A stretch of DNA of 64,000 nucleotides, taken from contig CAVSJQ010000008.1 of the NCBI GenBank assembly GCA_963728355.1, positions 114,401-178,400 of the forward strand, given 5' to 3'. The notes under the pieces were generated by a model. The model saw nothing but the letters and a program-made list of their open reading frames with translations. It was not told the DNA's origin and did not search any database. Origin of the DNA: Sva-07 sp963728355 (GTDB lineage: Bacteria > Actinomycetota > Acidimicrobiia > Acidimicrobiales > Ilumatobacteraceae). Within the stretch, counting starts at the first letter, position 1. Each line of letters begins with the position of its first letter. The position numbers and the translations under genes were made by a program. This document shows positions 46,461-57,700 of this stretch, in pieces.

Positions 46461-47617
46461 CGATCACCCGGCCGGTCTTCGCGAACGGCAACATCCTCGG
46501 TGCCGCAGATCTGACGGCGTTGGGCGCGATCGACCGCGGTCGTGCCGCCCGACATGCGCGGCACTGCCACACGCCCGGCATCGGAGCCGGCCTGTCCATC
46601 ACCGCGATCGACCGTTCGACGACCGGCGTTGGCGGCGGTGCCGGGGTGCCGTACCAGGACCTCACGCTCGAACCGGGCTATGCGGTCGACGGCACGGGTC
46701 GCGAGCTGGTCGTCGGCGAGCCGATCCCGCTCTCGTCCGAGCGATTCTTCGCCGCCAACCCCAATCCGCCCGACGACGCGGCGGCGGACCCGCCCGGCCA
46801 GTCGGTCTGGCACCCGGTCTTCCTCCGCGGCGCCGACGTGGCCGTGACCGACTCGTCCGGTGCGCTCGGGTGCCAGGGCTCGTCGGGGCCGACCGGGGTG
46901 AACGAGGACGTCGAGATCAGGTTCGGCGCGCCTGGCGACGAGCTGAGCGACCAGCCGGTGCCGTCGCCGGACGCCGGCGCGGGTGACGGCGGGTGGCAGG
47001 TGCTGGTCGGCTTCGTCCGGGTGAACCGCGCGATCGGGCGGTTCACCGCGGTCGCCACATCGACCGATGGGTCGACGATCACCGCAGTCGGGGTGCGCGC
47101 CGAGACGGTGACCGGTCCCACCGGTCGTGTCGAATCGCGCGCCGGCGGGCAGGCGACAGCCGGGACACCCGCGACGGTCGTCGACACGACCGACGGAGGC
47201 CGCTTCGCGTTCGGGTTGCACACGGGCGCCGGGACGGTCGATCCGCTGTTCACCGTCGATGCGTCAGGGAACCTGTGGGTCAAGGGCACGTTGAGCGGAC
47301 GCCAGCAAGCGGGTTCGGTGCGCGTGGCCTCGGGCGTCGCCTCCGACGGGGTCGTGCTCCCGCTTCCCGCAGGGGTCGACCAGCAGAGCGTCGACGACGG
47401 TGCGACCGTGCTGTCGATCGTCGTGTCGCCGCGAGCGCCCGATCCCGGCAGCGCTCCGAACGCGGGCGACCGGTTCGTCTCGGCGGTGTGCCGGGTCGAC
47501 GCCGACCGTCGCGTCGAATGTTGGGGGAGCTGGTTCTCGCCCAGCGGCGCGTTCACCGATGCGTCGAGTGCGTGCGACTACCTCGTCCTCGCCACCGTGC
47601 CCGAAGGGGGAGCGTGA
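46457..47617 (+). CDS. eCIS fibre-like protein C
   Basis: This is a 386-residue protein with the most divergent copy of the shared module ('ITRPVFANGNILGAADLTAL', 'TPGIGAGLSITA', 'LTLEPGYAVDGTGRELVV'). The C-terminal part resembles phage tail-fibre tips: 'TDGGRFAFGLHTGAGTVDPL' and 'FTVDASGNLWVKGTLSG' form the kind of short beta-strand repeat seen in fibre shafts. A receptor-binding fibre is the most reasonable reading. It overlaps fibre-like B and the next gene. Confidence 0.65.
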   Translation: MTITRPVFANGNILGAADLTALGAIDRGRAARHARHCHTPGIGAGLSITAIDRSTTGVGGGAGVPYQDLTLEPGYAVDGTGRELVVGEPIPLSSERFFAANPNPPDDAAADPPGQSVWHPVFLRGADVAVTDSSGALGCQGSSGPTGVNEDVEIRFGAPGDELSDQPVPSPDAGAGDGGWQVLVGFVRVNRAIGRFTAVATSTDGSTITAVGVRAETVTGPTGRVESRAGGQATAGTPATVVDTTDGGRFAFGLHTGAGTVDPLFTVDASGNLWVKGTLSGRQQAGSVRVASGVASDGVVLPLPAGVDQQSVDDGATVLSIVVSPRAPDPGSAPNAGDRFVSAVCRVDADRRVECWGSWFSPSGAFTDASSACDYLVLATVPEGGA

Positions 47618-48072
47618 TGACCCAGATGATGACCGTGCTGCACCTCGAGACTGGGCACATCGTGGCCACGGTGTCGGGCGCCGCCGACGGCGCGACCGTC
47701 GCCGAGCTCGTCGGCGACGACGGACTGCGACGTTCGTACAGCGCCGACCGGCACCTCGTCGACGTGCCGACCGACCTCCTGACTGCCACGCGGCTGCCGT
47801 TCAACCGTGACGTCGTCGACGGACCCCAGGTGTTCCGCGTGCAGGACGGCCAGGCGGTCTTCGTGGCCGGCGGGCTCCAGACGGTTGCCCCGACCGGCGC
47901 TGCCGGCGACGCCGCACTCGTGATCGCACAGACCGCAGCGGGACCCGTCGCCCACCGTGTGGTGGCCGGCGTCGGCGGGGCGGTCCCGCTCGCGCCGCCG
48001 GTCCCGCCCGAGGCACAGCGCAGCGCCGTCCTCATCGCCGTCGCGGACGGGGAGATCGGCGCGGTCCCGTGA
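47617..48072 (+). CDS. Small eCIS-operon protein of unknown function
   Basis: This is a 151-residue beta-rich protein beginning 'MTQMMTVLHLETGHIVATVS' and containing 'LVDVPTDLLTATRLPFNRDV' and 'QAVFVAGGLQTVAPTGAAGD'. No known family is visible. Its start shares a base with the fibre-like C stop and its stop overlaps the next gene, so it is an operon member. A chaperone or accessory for the fibres is possible but unsupported. Confidence 0.6.
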   Translation: MTQMMTVLHLETGHIVATVSGAADGATVAELVGDDGLRRSYSADRHLVDVPTDLLTATRLPFNRDVVDGPQVFRVQDGQAVFVAGGLQTVAPTGAAGDAALVIAQTAAGPVAHRVVAGVGGAVPLAPPVPPEAQRSAVLIAVADGEIGAVP

Positions 48073-49712
48073 CCGATCAGGTCGTCGTTCGGCGGTGCCG
48101 GCTGCGCATCCGGCGGCTCGACGGCTGGAGCTGGGGCCCTGACCCACGGCAACTCGTCGACCTCGCGCTCGACTCGGTCGAACGCACGCTGGTCGCGGCG
48201 CTCGCCGAGGTCGGGAACACCTGCGACGGCCCCCCTGAGGTCGACGTCGTCGACCCGGTCGCCATCACGGTCCGAGCCGATGGCTCACTGACACCGGCTG
48301 CGGCCGGCACCCTCGTCGCGGCGATCGAGGCCGCACGTCCGTCGGGTGCCGACCAGCCGTCGAGCCCGCCGGCATCGGACGATCGCTCGGCCGACGACGC
48401 GCCGGGTCGGCCGGTCGCCGTCGACCCGGTCACCGTGGTGGCGTCGATCGACGCGATGACGGCGACGCTGTCCCGCTGGGCGGGATCGGGGCGTTGCCGC
48501 GAGCTGATCGAGGCCTGGACGGACGCCCAGGTGGTGAGGCTGCTCGGGACGTTGCAATCGATGGCGGACGAGCCGACGGCGAGACCGGTCGACGTACCCG
48601 ACGCCGTGGTCCGATCGGTCGTCCAGGTGACGGTGCGCGACGACGACGTCGGTCGCGCGAACGACGGTGACGTCGAGCGCCTCGTGCTGCTGGTGGTGGC
48701 GGCGGTCGTCTCGAGTCTCGACTGTCGTCTGCCGTCGACCGCTGCGCAGGTGGCCATCCGGCGGGAGGTCGTCGAGCGCCTGTTCGGCCGGCCGTCTGCG
48801 CCCGATCGATCGACGACCGACACGCCGCAAGCGGTGAAGGCAACGACCGACCACCACGTGACCGCCCCTGGGGTCACCCGGGCACGTGGCGCAACCGCCG
48901 TGGTGGCGGCGATTCCGTTCCTGGCGCTGGCGCAGCTCTGCCGATTCGGGTACACCGATGCGGTGGTCGCGGCGGGTGAGGCCGCGCGGCTCCGGCACGG
49001 GCCGACGGGCATCGCGGCCGCGCTGGCCGGAGCGCTGCTGCCGTCACCACGTCACGGTTGGCGCCGCTCACCCATCGAGCTCGCCACGGTGCTGGCGATG
49101 GCGGGTGGTCTGTTTGAGCCCGATGAACTGGAGGTCGCACTCGACGAGACGGTCGGCCGCTGGCCCACCATCGGCCCGGTGCTCGAAGCGACGATCGTCG
49201 GGGCCTATGCCGACGGCCGGTCGCGAGCAGAGCCGGTGCTCGTGGACGCCGTCGACGGCGGCAGGCTCGTCGCCGAGCCCGACACGCTCCTGCCGATCGC
49301 GTGGGTGGCCTCGGACGACGAACTCGATCGAGTGCTTGCTGCGCTCGGACGTCCGCCACGGGAACGTGACGAGCGGCTCGCCGCCGCCGCAGCTCGATGG
49401 CGGACGTCGCTTGCGGCGCCTCGGCGTGACGCGTCGGCGCTCGAACGGCACATGGCCGTGGCGGTCACGACGGGCCTCGGGTTGCTCGGACTCGATCTGT
49501 GGCCTGATGCCGCTGACACCGGCGAGCTCCCCGCCGAACGGGTGCGGTCGACGTTCGCGGCGTTCGAGTGCCGGGCCTCGGTCCACGAGGATCGGCTCGT
49601 CGTCGCCGTGCCACGGGGACAGCGGTGGCTCGACCTCCGTCGGGTCGGGATGTTGCGTGACTGGAGCGTCCCGTGGATGCCGGGCGGACGACTGGAGATC
49701 GGATCGTGGTGA
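48069..49712 (+). CDS. Probable eCIS tape-measure-family protein (Pvc14/CIS_TMP-like)
   Basis: This is a 547-residue protein. The opening 'VVVRRCRLRIRRLDGWSWG' and 'DLALDSVERTLVAALAEV' resembles the N-terminal block of CIS_TMP (Afp14/Pvc14-like) proteins, and two helical Leu/Ala-rich segments ('IPFLALAQLCRFGYTDAVVA', 'MAVAVTTGLGLLGLDLW') fit the typical 'F-x-L-x-x-L' repeats of that group. It lies directly before the AAA+ ATPase, as Pvc14 precedes Pvc15. The family match is by pattern only. GTG 48069 overlaps the previous stop. Confidence 0.5.
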   Translation: MTDQVVVRRCRLRIRRLDGWSWGPDPRQLVDLALDSVERTLVAALAEVGNTCDGPPEVDVVDPVAITVRADGSLTPAAAGTLVAAIEAARPSGADQPSSPPASDDRSADDAPGRPVAVDPVTVVASIDAMTATLSRWAGSGRCRELIEAWTDAQVVRLLGTLQSMADEPTARPVDVPDAVVRSVVQVTVRDDDVGRANDGDVERLVLLVVAAVVSSLDCRLPSTAAQVAIRREVVERLFGRPSAPDRSTTDTPQAVKATTDHHVTAPGVTRARGATAVVAAIPFLALAQLCRFGYTDAVVAAGEAARLRHGPTGIAAALAGALLPSPRHGWRRSPIELATVLAMAGGLFEPDELEVALDETVGRWPTIGPVLEATIVGAYADGRSRAEPVLVDAVDGGRLVAEPDTLLPIAWVASDDELDRVLAALGRPPRERDERLAAAAARWRTSLAAPRRDASALERHMAVAVTTGLGLLGLDLWPDAADTGELPAERVRSTFAAFECRASVHEDRLVVAVPRGQRWLDLRRVGMLRDWSVPWMPGGRLEIGSW

Positions 49713-51745
49713 CACCGGCGAGCCTCGCTGCGGAGGAGTTCCGGGTGCGCCTCGGTGCGCTGTTGCGCGCCGTGCGGGCTGCCGCGATCCGACATGCTGC
49801 GCGCACCGCCGCGCTGCGTTCGCCCGAGCTGGCAGGCGTCGTGATCACCGATCAGCACGCAGGCGTCCTGCTCGAGCGGGCCGAGCGCCGGTCGGCAGAG
49901 GGGCCGGATCGCGGCCCCGGCGCCGTGCTCGATGACGGTGAGCTCGCGGCCCTGCGCGAGATCCGCCAGCGCGCCCGTTCGGTCGGCGCCGAGCTGCCCG
50001 GCGACCGGCTCAGGGCGGCGGGTCTCGACGACACCGCGATCGACCTGCTCCTGCTCGCCGCCGCCCCTGACATCGAGCCGTCCGTTGGCGGCGTGCTCGG
50101 CTACCTCGCCGACGCGATCGAGACCAGACGGCTGACCGAGCGTGTGGCGATCGACGTCCTGGCGACCGACGACGACCACGCGATGCGCATCGCCGTGCAG
50201 TGCCGTGAACTCGGTCGGCTCGTCGGCGACGGCTGGCTCCGTCGGGTACCCGACGACGGTGGTGCGCTCGTGCCGGCACCCGGCGTCGTCGAGCTCCTTC
50301 GTGGTGCGTCCGTGGACGTCGCCCTGATCGCGGACCGACCGGTGCCGAACGCGTCGTCGGTCATCCCGGCGAACGTCGACGCCGGCTCGCTCCAGCAGAT
50401 CGCCGGAGCGTTCGGACGCGGCGACGTCGACGTCGTCGCGGTGTGGGGTGCCGACGGCAGTGGACGCGACGCCGTCGCCGCAGTGATCACCAGCGGCGCG
50501 CCGACCGTGCACGCAGGGCTGCGGGATCTCGCCTCGTCGCTGCAACGGGCAGCGATCGCCGGTGGGTGCTGCGTCGTCGAGCTCGGCGACGACATCGAGC
50601 CGGGCGCGCTCGACCCACTGGCGCGCAGCTGCGTCCCGGTCGTCCTGGTCGGTTCGACTCCGGTGCGCGATCGCCGTCTGTGGGTCCGGCGGCGCTACGC
50701 CGAGATCGACGTGGCGGCGCCGACCTTCTCGGAGACGAAGGCTGCGTGGCGCCACCACTTCAGCGTCGAGGACGCGGCGCGGATCGACGACCTGGCCGCC
50801 CGGTTCCGGCTCCTCCCCGATGACGTCGGGGCCGTTGCGGCCCTCGACCGCTCGGCTCGTCGATGGGCCGACGACGGCTCGCTCCCGAGCATCGAGCGGC
50901 TGGCGGCGACGGTGACGCGCCGTGGGGCGAGTCGCCTCGCCAGCATCCGCCGGCCGACTCGCACGATCGACATGCTCGTGCTGCCGGACACCCATCTGGC
51001 CCAGGTCGAACGCATCGCGGCGTCGTTCCGCAGCTGGCCACGCATCGCCGAGGCCTGGGAGCTCGATCGCCTCGGGAACCCGGGCGTCACTGCACTGTTC
51101 GCGGGCGCGTCCGGGACCGGCAAGACCCTTGCCGCCGAGGTGATCGCAGGGCAGGTCGGTGTCGATCTCATGGTGGTCGACCTCTCGAAGCTGGTCTCGA
51201 AGTGGATCGGTGAGACCGAGAAGCACCTCGACATGGTGTTCGAGGAGGCCGAGGCGACCAACCGCGTCCTGTTCTTCGACGAGGCCGACTCGATCTTCGG
51301 GGCGCGCGGCGAGGTGAGCCGTGGGGCCGACCGCTATGCGAACCTCGAGGTCGGCTACCTGTTGCAGCGGCTCGAGCAGTACCGCGGGCTCGTCGTGCTC
51401 GCCAGCAACCTGCGTGGCAACCTCGACGACGCCTTCACCCGCCGCTTCCACCACGTCGTGCACTTCCCGGTGCCCGATGTCACCGGCCGCCGGCGAATCT
51501 GGGAGCTGCTGCTGTCGGCGCCGGTGGTCGTCGACGGCGAGGTCGACCTCGAAACGCTCGCAGAGCTCGACCTCACCGGTGCCGGCATCGCGTCGGTCGT
51601 TCGGTCCGCGGCGCTCGCCGCCCATGCCGACGGTCGAGGAGCGATCGAGGCCGCCGACGTGACCGAGGCGGTGTCCCAGCAGTACCAACGCGAAGCGAGA
51701 CTCCCGCCGGCCGATCTGTTGGCGGTGCTCGCCCGGAGCCGATGA
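49709..51745 (+). CDS. AAA+ ATPase of the injection system (Pvc15/Afp15)
   Basis: This is a 678-residue AAA+ protein. A long helical N-terminal region (about 400 residues, the inactive half) is followed by an active ATPase with Walker A 'GASGTGKT' near residue 466, 'LSKLVSKWIGETEKHLDMVF', Walker B 'VLFFDEADSIFG' near residue 520 and sensor 'LVVLASNLRGNLDDAFTRRF'. Pvc15 ATPases are needed for assembly and for loading or stability of effectors. It is GTGA-coupled to the upstream gene and ATGA-coupled to the giant effector gene, consistent with a cargo-loading role. Confidence 0.93.
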   Translation: MTPASLAAEEFRVRLGALLRAVRAAAIRHAARTAALRSPELAGVVITDQHAGVLLERAERRSAEGPDRGPGAVLDDGELAALREIRQRARSVGAELPGDRLRAAGLDDTAIDLLLLAAAPDIEPSVGGVLGYLADAIETRRLTERVAIDVLATDDDHAMRIAVQCRELGRLVGDGWLRRVPDDGGALVPAPGVVELLRGASVDVALIADRPVPNASSVIPANVDAGSLQQIAGAFGRGDVDVVAVWGADGSGRDAVAAVITSGAPTVHAGLRDLASSLQRAAIAGGCCVVELGDDIEPGALDPLARSCVPVVLVGSTPVRDRRLWVRRRYAEIDVAAPTFSETKAAWRHHFSVEDAARIDDLAARFRLLPDDVGAVAALDRSARRWADDGSLPSIERLAATVTRRGASRLASIRRPTRTIDMLVLPDTHLAQVERIAASFRSWPRIAEAWELDRLGNPGVTALFAGASGTGKTLAAEVIAGQVGVDLMVVDLSKLVSKWIGETEKHLDMVFEEAEATNRVLFFDEADSIFGARGEVSRGADRYANLEVGYLLQRLEQYRGLVVLASNLRGNLDDAFTRRFHHVVHFPVPDVTGRRRIWELLLSAPVVVDGEVDLETLAELDLTGAGIASVVRSAALAAHADGRGAIEAADVTEAVSQQYQREARLPPADLLAVLARSR

Positions 51746-54700
51746 TGCCGGTCGAGCCCGCATCGTCCGTGCGCGATGCCGCGGGTCGTCCGGCGCCGTG
51801 CCGGGACGGTCCGGTCGACCGTCAACGCGCGACCGACCCGGTGACGGCCAACTCGGTGGCGGCCACGCTTGCCACCGAGCCTGCTGGGCAGCGTCCGGCT
51901 GCGACGTGGCTGGCGGACTGGTGGGCGACCCGCCGAGGTGCCCCGCCGTTGGTCGATCGGTCGGCATTCGGCATCGACTTCCTCGACCGGCGTGTCACGC
52001 CGGGGATCGACGACTCCGACGAACTCGGCGATGCAATCCCGACCGACGCCGCGCTCGCCGAGACGGAGGCCGCCGAGCCCGACTCGGCGGAGGTCGATGC
52101 CGTGAGTGGGGCCGACGCGCCAGCCGGTGGCCTGCCCGAGGTGGCCGATGGGACGGGCGCCACGATCGGGGGCGACGAACCCGACCCGGCCGCCGATGCC
52201 GAGATGCAGGTCGAGCCCGATCGTGACGCGGCCGCGTCGGCGGAGGCCGAGGGCGGCGAACCCACCGTCGATGCGGCTGCGAGCGCGGCCGATCCGGTAG
52301 GACAGGACGGCGCGGAAGGCGAGCCCGCCGACGGTGCAGCCGGGCTCGCGACCTGGCGCGCCCGAGTCCAGGCGGCGCGACAGGCCACGCTCCGGGCACC
52401 GGCGCGTCCGCCGGCGACGCAGCGCATCCGCCCGATCTCGGCCGCGGGAACGAGCGTCGCTGGGCGTGAGGCGAGGCGTCGTGCCGACGCACCCGCAGCC
52501 GCACGACAGCATGTGCCGCCGTCCCCCGAAACGGGGCCGGGTCTGCCGCCACCGCCACCGCTCCCCGTTCCCGCCGCCGAGACGGCGGTGACGAACGCGA
52601 GCGGCAAGCAACTCCCGGATCAGTCGATGCCGGAGACGAAGAACTACACGCACACGCGCGACGACGGGTCGACCCAGGTCTTCCGTCCGCTCATCGGCGC
52701 TCGGCTTCCGGCCGGTTCCGGGGTTCGCCTCGCGCCGGCACCCCCGGCGCCCGCAGGGGGGACGGCCGAGGGCACCGACGCAGTCGCGCGCGTGCAGGCG
52801 GCCGGCAACGACGTGAACGCACGCGACGGTGCACCGGGTCTCGTCCTGAGCACCGAGCCGGCGCGCGGCCCCGCCGCCACCGGGCAACCACCTATGGCGC
52901 GCGCCGACGTGGCGCGGGTCCTCGGACGGCTGAAGGCGTCGGTCGGCGAGGACGCATCGAAGGTCGTGACCGAACGACGGCGTGGGTTGTACCCGCGCAC
53001 CGCGCTGCAGCAGGTCTACCCGGAGCTCGGCGCCGCAACGCTCGTCCCGGAGGTGACCACGCGGATGACGACGGCGATCGACACGATCGCCTCGGCCGCC
53101 GGGATCGAGGCCGCAGCGGTGAACGCCGCCGCGACCGAGGCCCAGCAACAGGTCGCCACCGGGCAGCAGTCGGACGATGCCGCCATCGCCCAGGCGGGGA
53201 CCGACACGACCGACTCGGTGCAACACGAAGGCGAGCAGTCGAGCGCTGCGATCGTCGGCGCGCGCGAAGCCGCCGACGACGCAGTCGATGCGCGCGCCGA
53301 CGCGGCCGAGGGCGGCGCGAGCCCGGAGGCGATCCGGGCGCATCGCGACCGGCTGATGGCGCGCGTCAACCGACGGCTCGCACCCGAGGACGTGCGGTAC
53401 GAGCGTGAGGGAGCCGATCGCCTGCGAGCGCTGCGGCTGCTCGAGGTCGGCTACACCGGCGGCTATCAGCTGCTCGCACGTCAGGTGACCGCAGCGACGG
53501 CACCACCACCCGATCCGGCGGCCCGGACGACGTCGCCGCCGAACGCGGCCGCGACCGCGACGCCGCCGTCCGCCACGCCGCCAGCGCGGTCGAACCGCCC
53601 GGCGAGCCCGGTCGAGCAGTGGGCGATCGATCGCGTACGCGAGGTGCGCACCGCCTTCGCCGAGTTCCGAACTGCGATCACGACGGCGACCACGCAGCAT
53701 CGCGATGGGATCACCGCGGCCCGGACCACGGCTCGCGACGCGCTCTGGGCGTGGGCCGATCGCGAGATCGGCGAGCGCAGCTCGTGGTGGGAGCGGCTGT
53801 GGGACATGTTCTCGACCTGGCGGACCGACGCCAAGGACGCGACCGATGCGTGGGAGGAGGCTCGCAACGCCGAGCTCTTCACCGACATGCAAGGCGATCT
53901 CGCGTTCGTCAACGATCTCGTCAGCGGGGCCAGATCGCAACAGGAGATGGAAGCGATCGGGGCGATGGGCGGCCTGTCCGACGCGCAGCGTGCGATCACG
54001 GCCGCCTACTTCTCCGGTGATCGCCGCGATCCGCTCGCCGCCGTCGCTGCCGGCATGCGGGTGCGCATCGCGGAGAACGTGCGCGAGCGCGTGGACGGCG
54101 AGCTTCGCCGCGAGCTGATGGCGAAGCCGCCGTCCGAATGGCCGTCCGTCGCGCGCGTGGCCGAGGCCGAGTCGAGTGGGGTCTCGATCGCCGCACGGGG
54201 TCGTCAGTTCCACAAGGCGGTCGATCAGTGGGGCACCGACGAGGACGCCGTGTATGCCGCGTTGGGCGGCCTGACCGAGCTGCAGCGCCATGCGCTCGAC
54301 CTCTACTACCGGGCTGAGCACGGCAGCTCGATCGACGCCGAGCTGCGCGACGAGTTGAGCTCGAGCGAGCTCGACCGGGCTCAGGACCTGATGCGAGGCG
54401 ACCAACTGGCGGCCGATGCCGCAACCCTCCATACGGCCATCGACGGCATGGGGACCGACGAGGCGACGATCTGGCGGGTCCTGCGCAACAAGAGCCCGGA
54501 GGAGCGCGCCGAGATCGAACGCATCTACCGGGAGCGCTACAACGAGTCGCTCCAATCGGCGCTCGAGGGCGACCTGTCCGGACTCGAGCTGAAGCGCGGC
54601 GAGGCGCTGCTCGCCGGTCAGGTGCGCCGCGCGGATGCGATCGGGCTCGAGCACGCACAGACGGCGACGTGGTACGGCGGCGCCGAGGCGGGTGCGATCC

Positions 54701-57700
54701 AGGAGATCTACGCGACCAACCGCACGGAGATCGAGCAGGAGGCCGCCGAACAGGGCTGGACCAGCGAGCGGATGAATCAGGCGATCGTCGCCCGCAACGG
54801 TGAGATCGAGCAGGCCCACAACGCCGAGTTCGCGAACGGCGAGAACGCCGGCAGTCTGCGGGACAGCTTCCGACGGCACCTGAGCGGGCCGGAGCTCGAC
54901 CTCGCGCTCGGCCTCGCGGACAACGACATGACCCGCGCCGACGCGGCCCGGCTCGAGATCGAGCGGCGCTCGTTCATCACCAGCGACTCGACGGTGAACG
55001 GCATCCTCGAATCGCAGTACACCCGTGCCCAGACCGAGGTGCGGCGCGACCTCGAGCACGATCTCGCGAATCGCCGGGATCTCGCCGCCGTGCGCGGCGA
55101 GCAGTGGGACGAGCGCTCCCAGCGGGCAGCGATGGAACGGCGCGTCGACGACCTCGCGCAGGAACGTTCCCGCGGCTACATGGAGGCGCTCGAGCAGCGG
55201 TTCGACTCGACCTACTCCCGCTTCGGCACGGGCGGGCTGCAGCTGATGATCGCGTTCAATGTGTCCGGCAACGACCAGGACCGTGCACGACAGCTGCTCA
55301 GCCAGGGCGGGCGCCTCACGCACGAGCAGGAGATCCAGTACGCGATCGACGGTGTCGGGACCGACCTCGATCATCTGAAGGCGACCCTCGGCCGGATGTC
55401 GAACGAGGAGATCGCTGCGCTCAGCCCGGCGATGCGCCGTCGCATCCTCTCCGAGGTGAGCGGGCGCGACCGCTTCGACATCGAGGAGTTGTTGCGCGGT
55501 GAGCCGACGACGCCCCAGGAGCGACTGGCGCGCGCCCGGCGACAGCTGAACTACGAGTCGAACTCGTACGCGCTCGGCAACCTCTTCAGCGGTGACGAGC
55601 TGGGCGCGCTCCAGCGCGACGTCGCTCGGCTCGAGGCCGAGGTCGACGAGTACGACGAGCTCGAACGGCGGCGGCAGGCCGCCGCCACGGCGGGGGAGTG
55701 GACGCCCGAGGACCAGGAGCGCGCGGACTACCTGGAATGGTCGACGTCGCAGGGGACGCTCGAGGTCGACTCGGCCGTGAGTGAGCATCGCCGTTCGGTC
55801 GATCACCTCGCCGACACCGCCGCCATGATCGGTGCGATCGTCGCCGCGGTCGTCGTCACGATCGTGCTCGAGGTCGGCACGGTCGGCGGTGCCACTCCGG
55901 GGGTCGCCGCGGCGTGGGCGGCGTTCGCCGCGGCGAGCACGACGATCGTGACGAAGGCGGCGCTGAAGGGGCAGGCGTACTCGGAGGAGGAGCTCCTCGT
56001 CGACGTCGCGACCGGTGTCGTCGACGTGGTCGCGGCGGTCGCCACCGCCGGGATGGGCAACGCGCTCCTGCGAGTCGCGAAGGGCGTGCCGGCCGGGCGG
56101 CTCGCGACGATGGCCGCGAGCTCGTCGATGAGCAAGCGGATGATCGCCCGCGGTGTCGCCGAGGCGACCGAGGGCTTCGTCAGCTCGTTGCCGAGCGCCG
56201 TGGTCGGCACCATGGTCGACGAGAAGACGTGGCGCTCCGGCGATCCGGCGACGAACCTGGCGATGGGGATCGGCATGGGCGCTGGCATGGGCACGCTCAT
56301 GAGCGGCGGCCTCGGGGCGCTCGGTGGGATCGCCAAGCCGAAGGGTGGCGTCGACGTGCCTCGGCTGGGCCCCGACGGCATCGCCGACCCGGCCGCCGTT
56401 GCGAGGTCGCTCGACGAAGGCGTGCCGCCGAGCGTCGCACCCGACCCGAGTGTGCGGGCGGCCCAGTGGGATGCGCACCGCGCCCGCCACCCCGGGGCGA
56501 AGTACGACGACTTCCTGGCCGACCTCGATGCCGGACGCATCCGTCCCGAACCCGACGCACCGCAGCGATTCGCACAACGCGTCGGCGACGAGCTCACGGC
56601 CGGTCTCCCGCCGGGTCAGCGTGCGGTGGTCGCCGACGTGCCGGTCGAGGTCGTGAGCGATGCCGACTTCCGCCGCCTCACGCGGTCGTCGTCCGGTCAA
56701 GCGGTCACGATCATCGACCACGGCCGCCCCCGGATCCTGCTCCGGGAGGGTGCCGATCTCCACGTGCTTCGCGAGGAGGGCCTCCACGTGGCGCAGCTCC
56801 TCGATCGCCGGTTCGAGCGCCACGCCCGACTGCTCGACGAGGCGAACCTGCGGCGCTGGGACGACCTCCCCCTGAACACGCGCATCGAGATGTATCGCGC
56901 CAAGCTCGATCTCGAGATCGACGCCAACCGGTCGTTGCTGCGCGGGCTGGATGAGCAGCTCGATGCGATGCCGCCCGGCGCCGCCCGCGATGCGATCGCT
57001 GATCAGGCGGCGTCGGCGCGGCGCAACCTCCGCAACCTCGTCGATCGATCGACCGAGCTGGCGTCGTTCGGCCCACTCGACCGGTTCAGAGCCCGGCTCG
57101 GACGGGGTCCGCTCGCCGATCGCCTGGCGCAGCCGCCGCGCCTGTTCAGCAAGCAGAAGCCGAAGGTCACGGTCGACCCCGGGGCGGCCGCCGCCACGGC
57201 CGTCGACGATGAGGCCCCGGGCGCGCCGAAGGCCCCGGACGTCGACGCGCCGGCGACCGCGCCGACGGCTCACCATGCGGCCCCGGCGACTCCGGCCCCG
57301 GAGACCCCGGTGCCGGTCGGCAAACCGCCGAACGTCGGCGGGAACAGTGGCACCGTGCGACCATCCGACGCGGCGCTCGAGGCCGCCAAGGCCGACCCGA
57401 AGCAGGCACATGCGCTCGATCCGGGCCTGCACCGCAGCCCGCAGATGGACACCGACGGCGCCGTGGTCGAGCAGATCGGACCCGAGTGGGTCGAGGGCGG
57501 CCGCCTCCCGCCGCGCGTCGAGGGCGATCGCTACCGACTGATCCGTGTCACGACGGAGCAGGACGGCATCACGACCGTCCGGTACTTCCAGGAGACCGTC
57601 AGCCGCAAGACGAAGACGTGGCGGCTCCGAGGCAGCCAGTCGAACCGCGCCGGCCTCATCGCCGAAGAGGCGTCGCTCGCGCTCACCCAGCGCCGCATCC

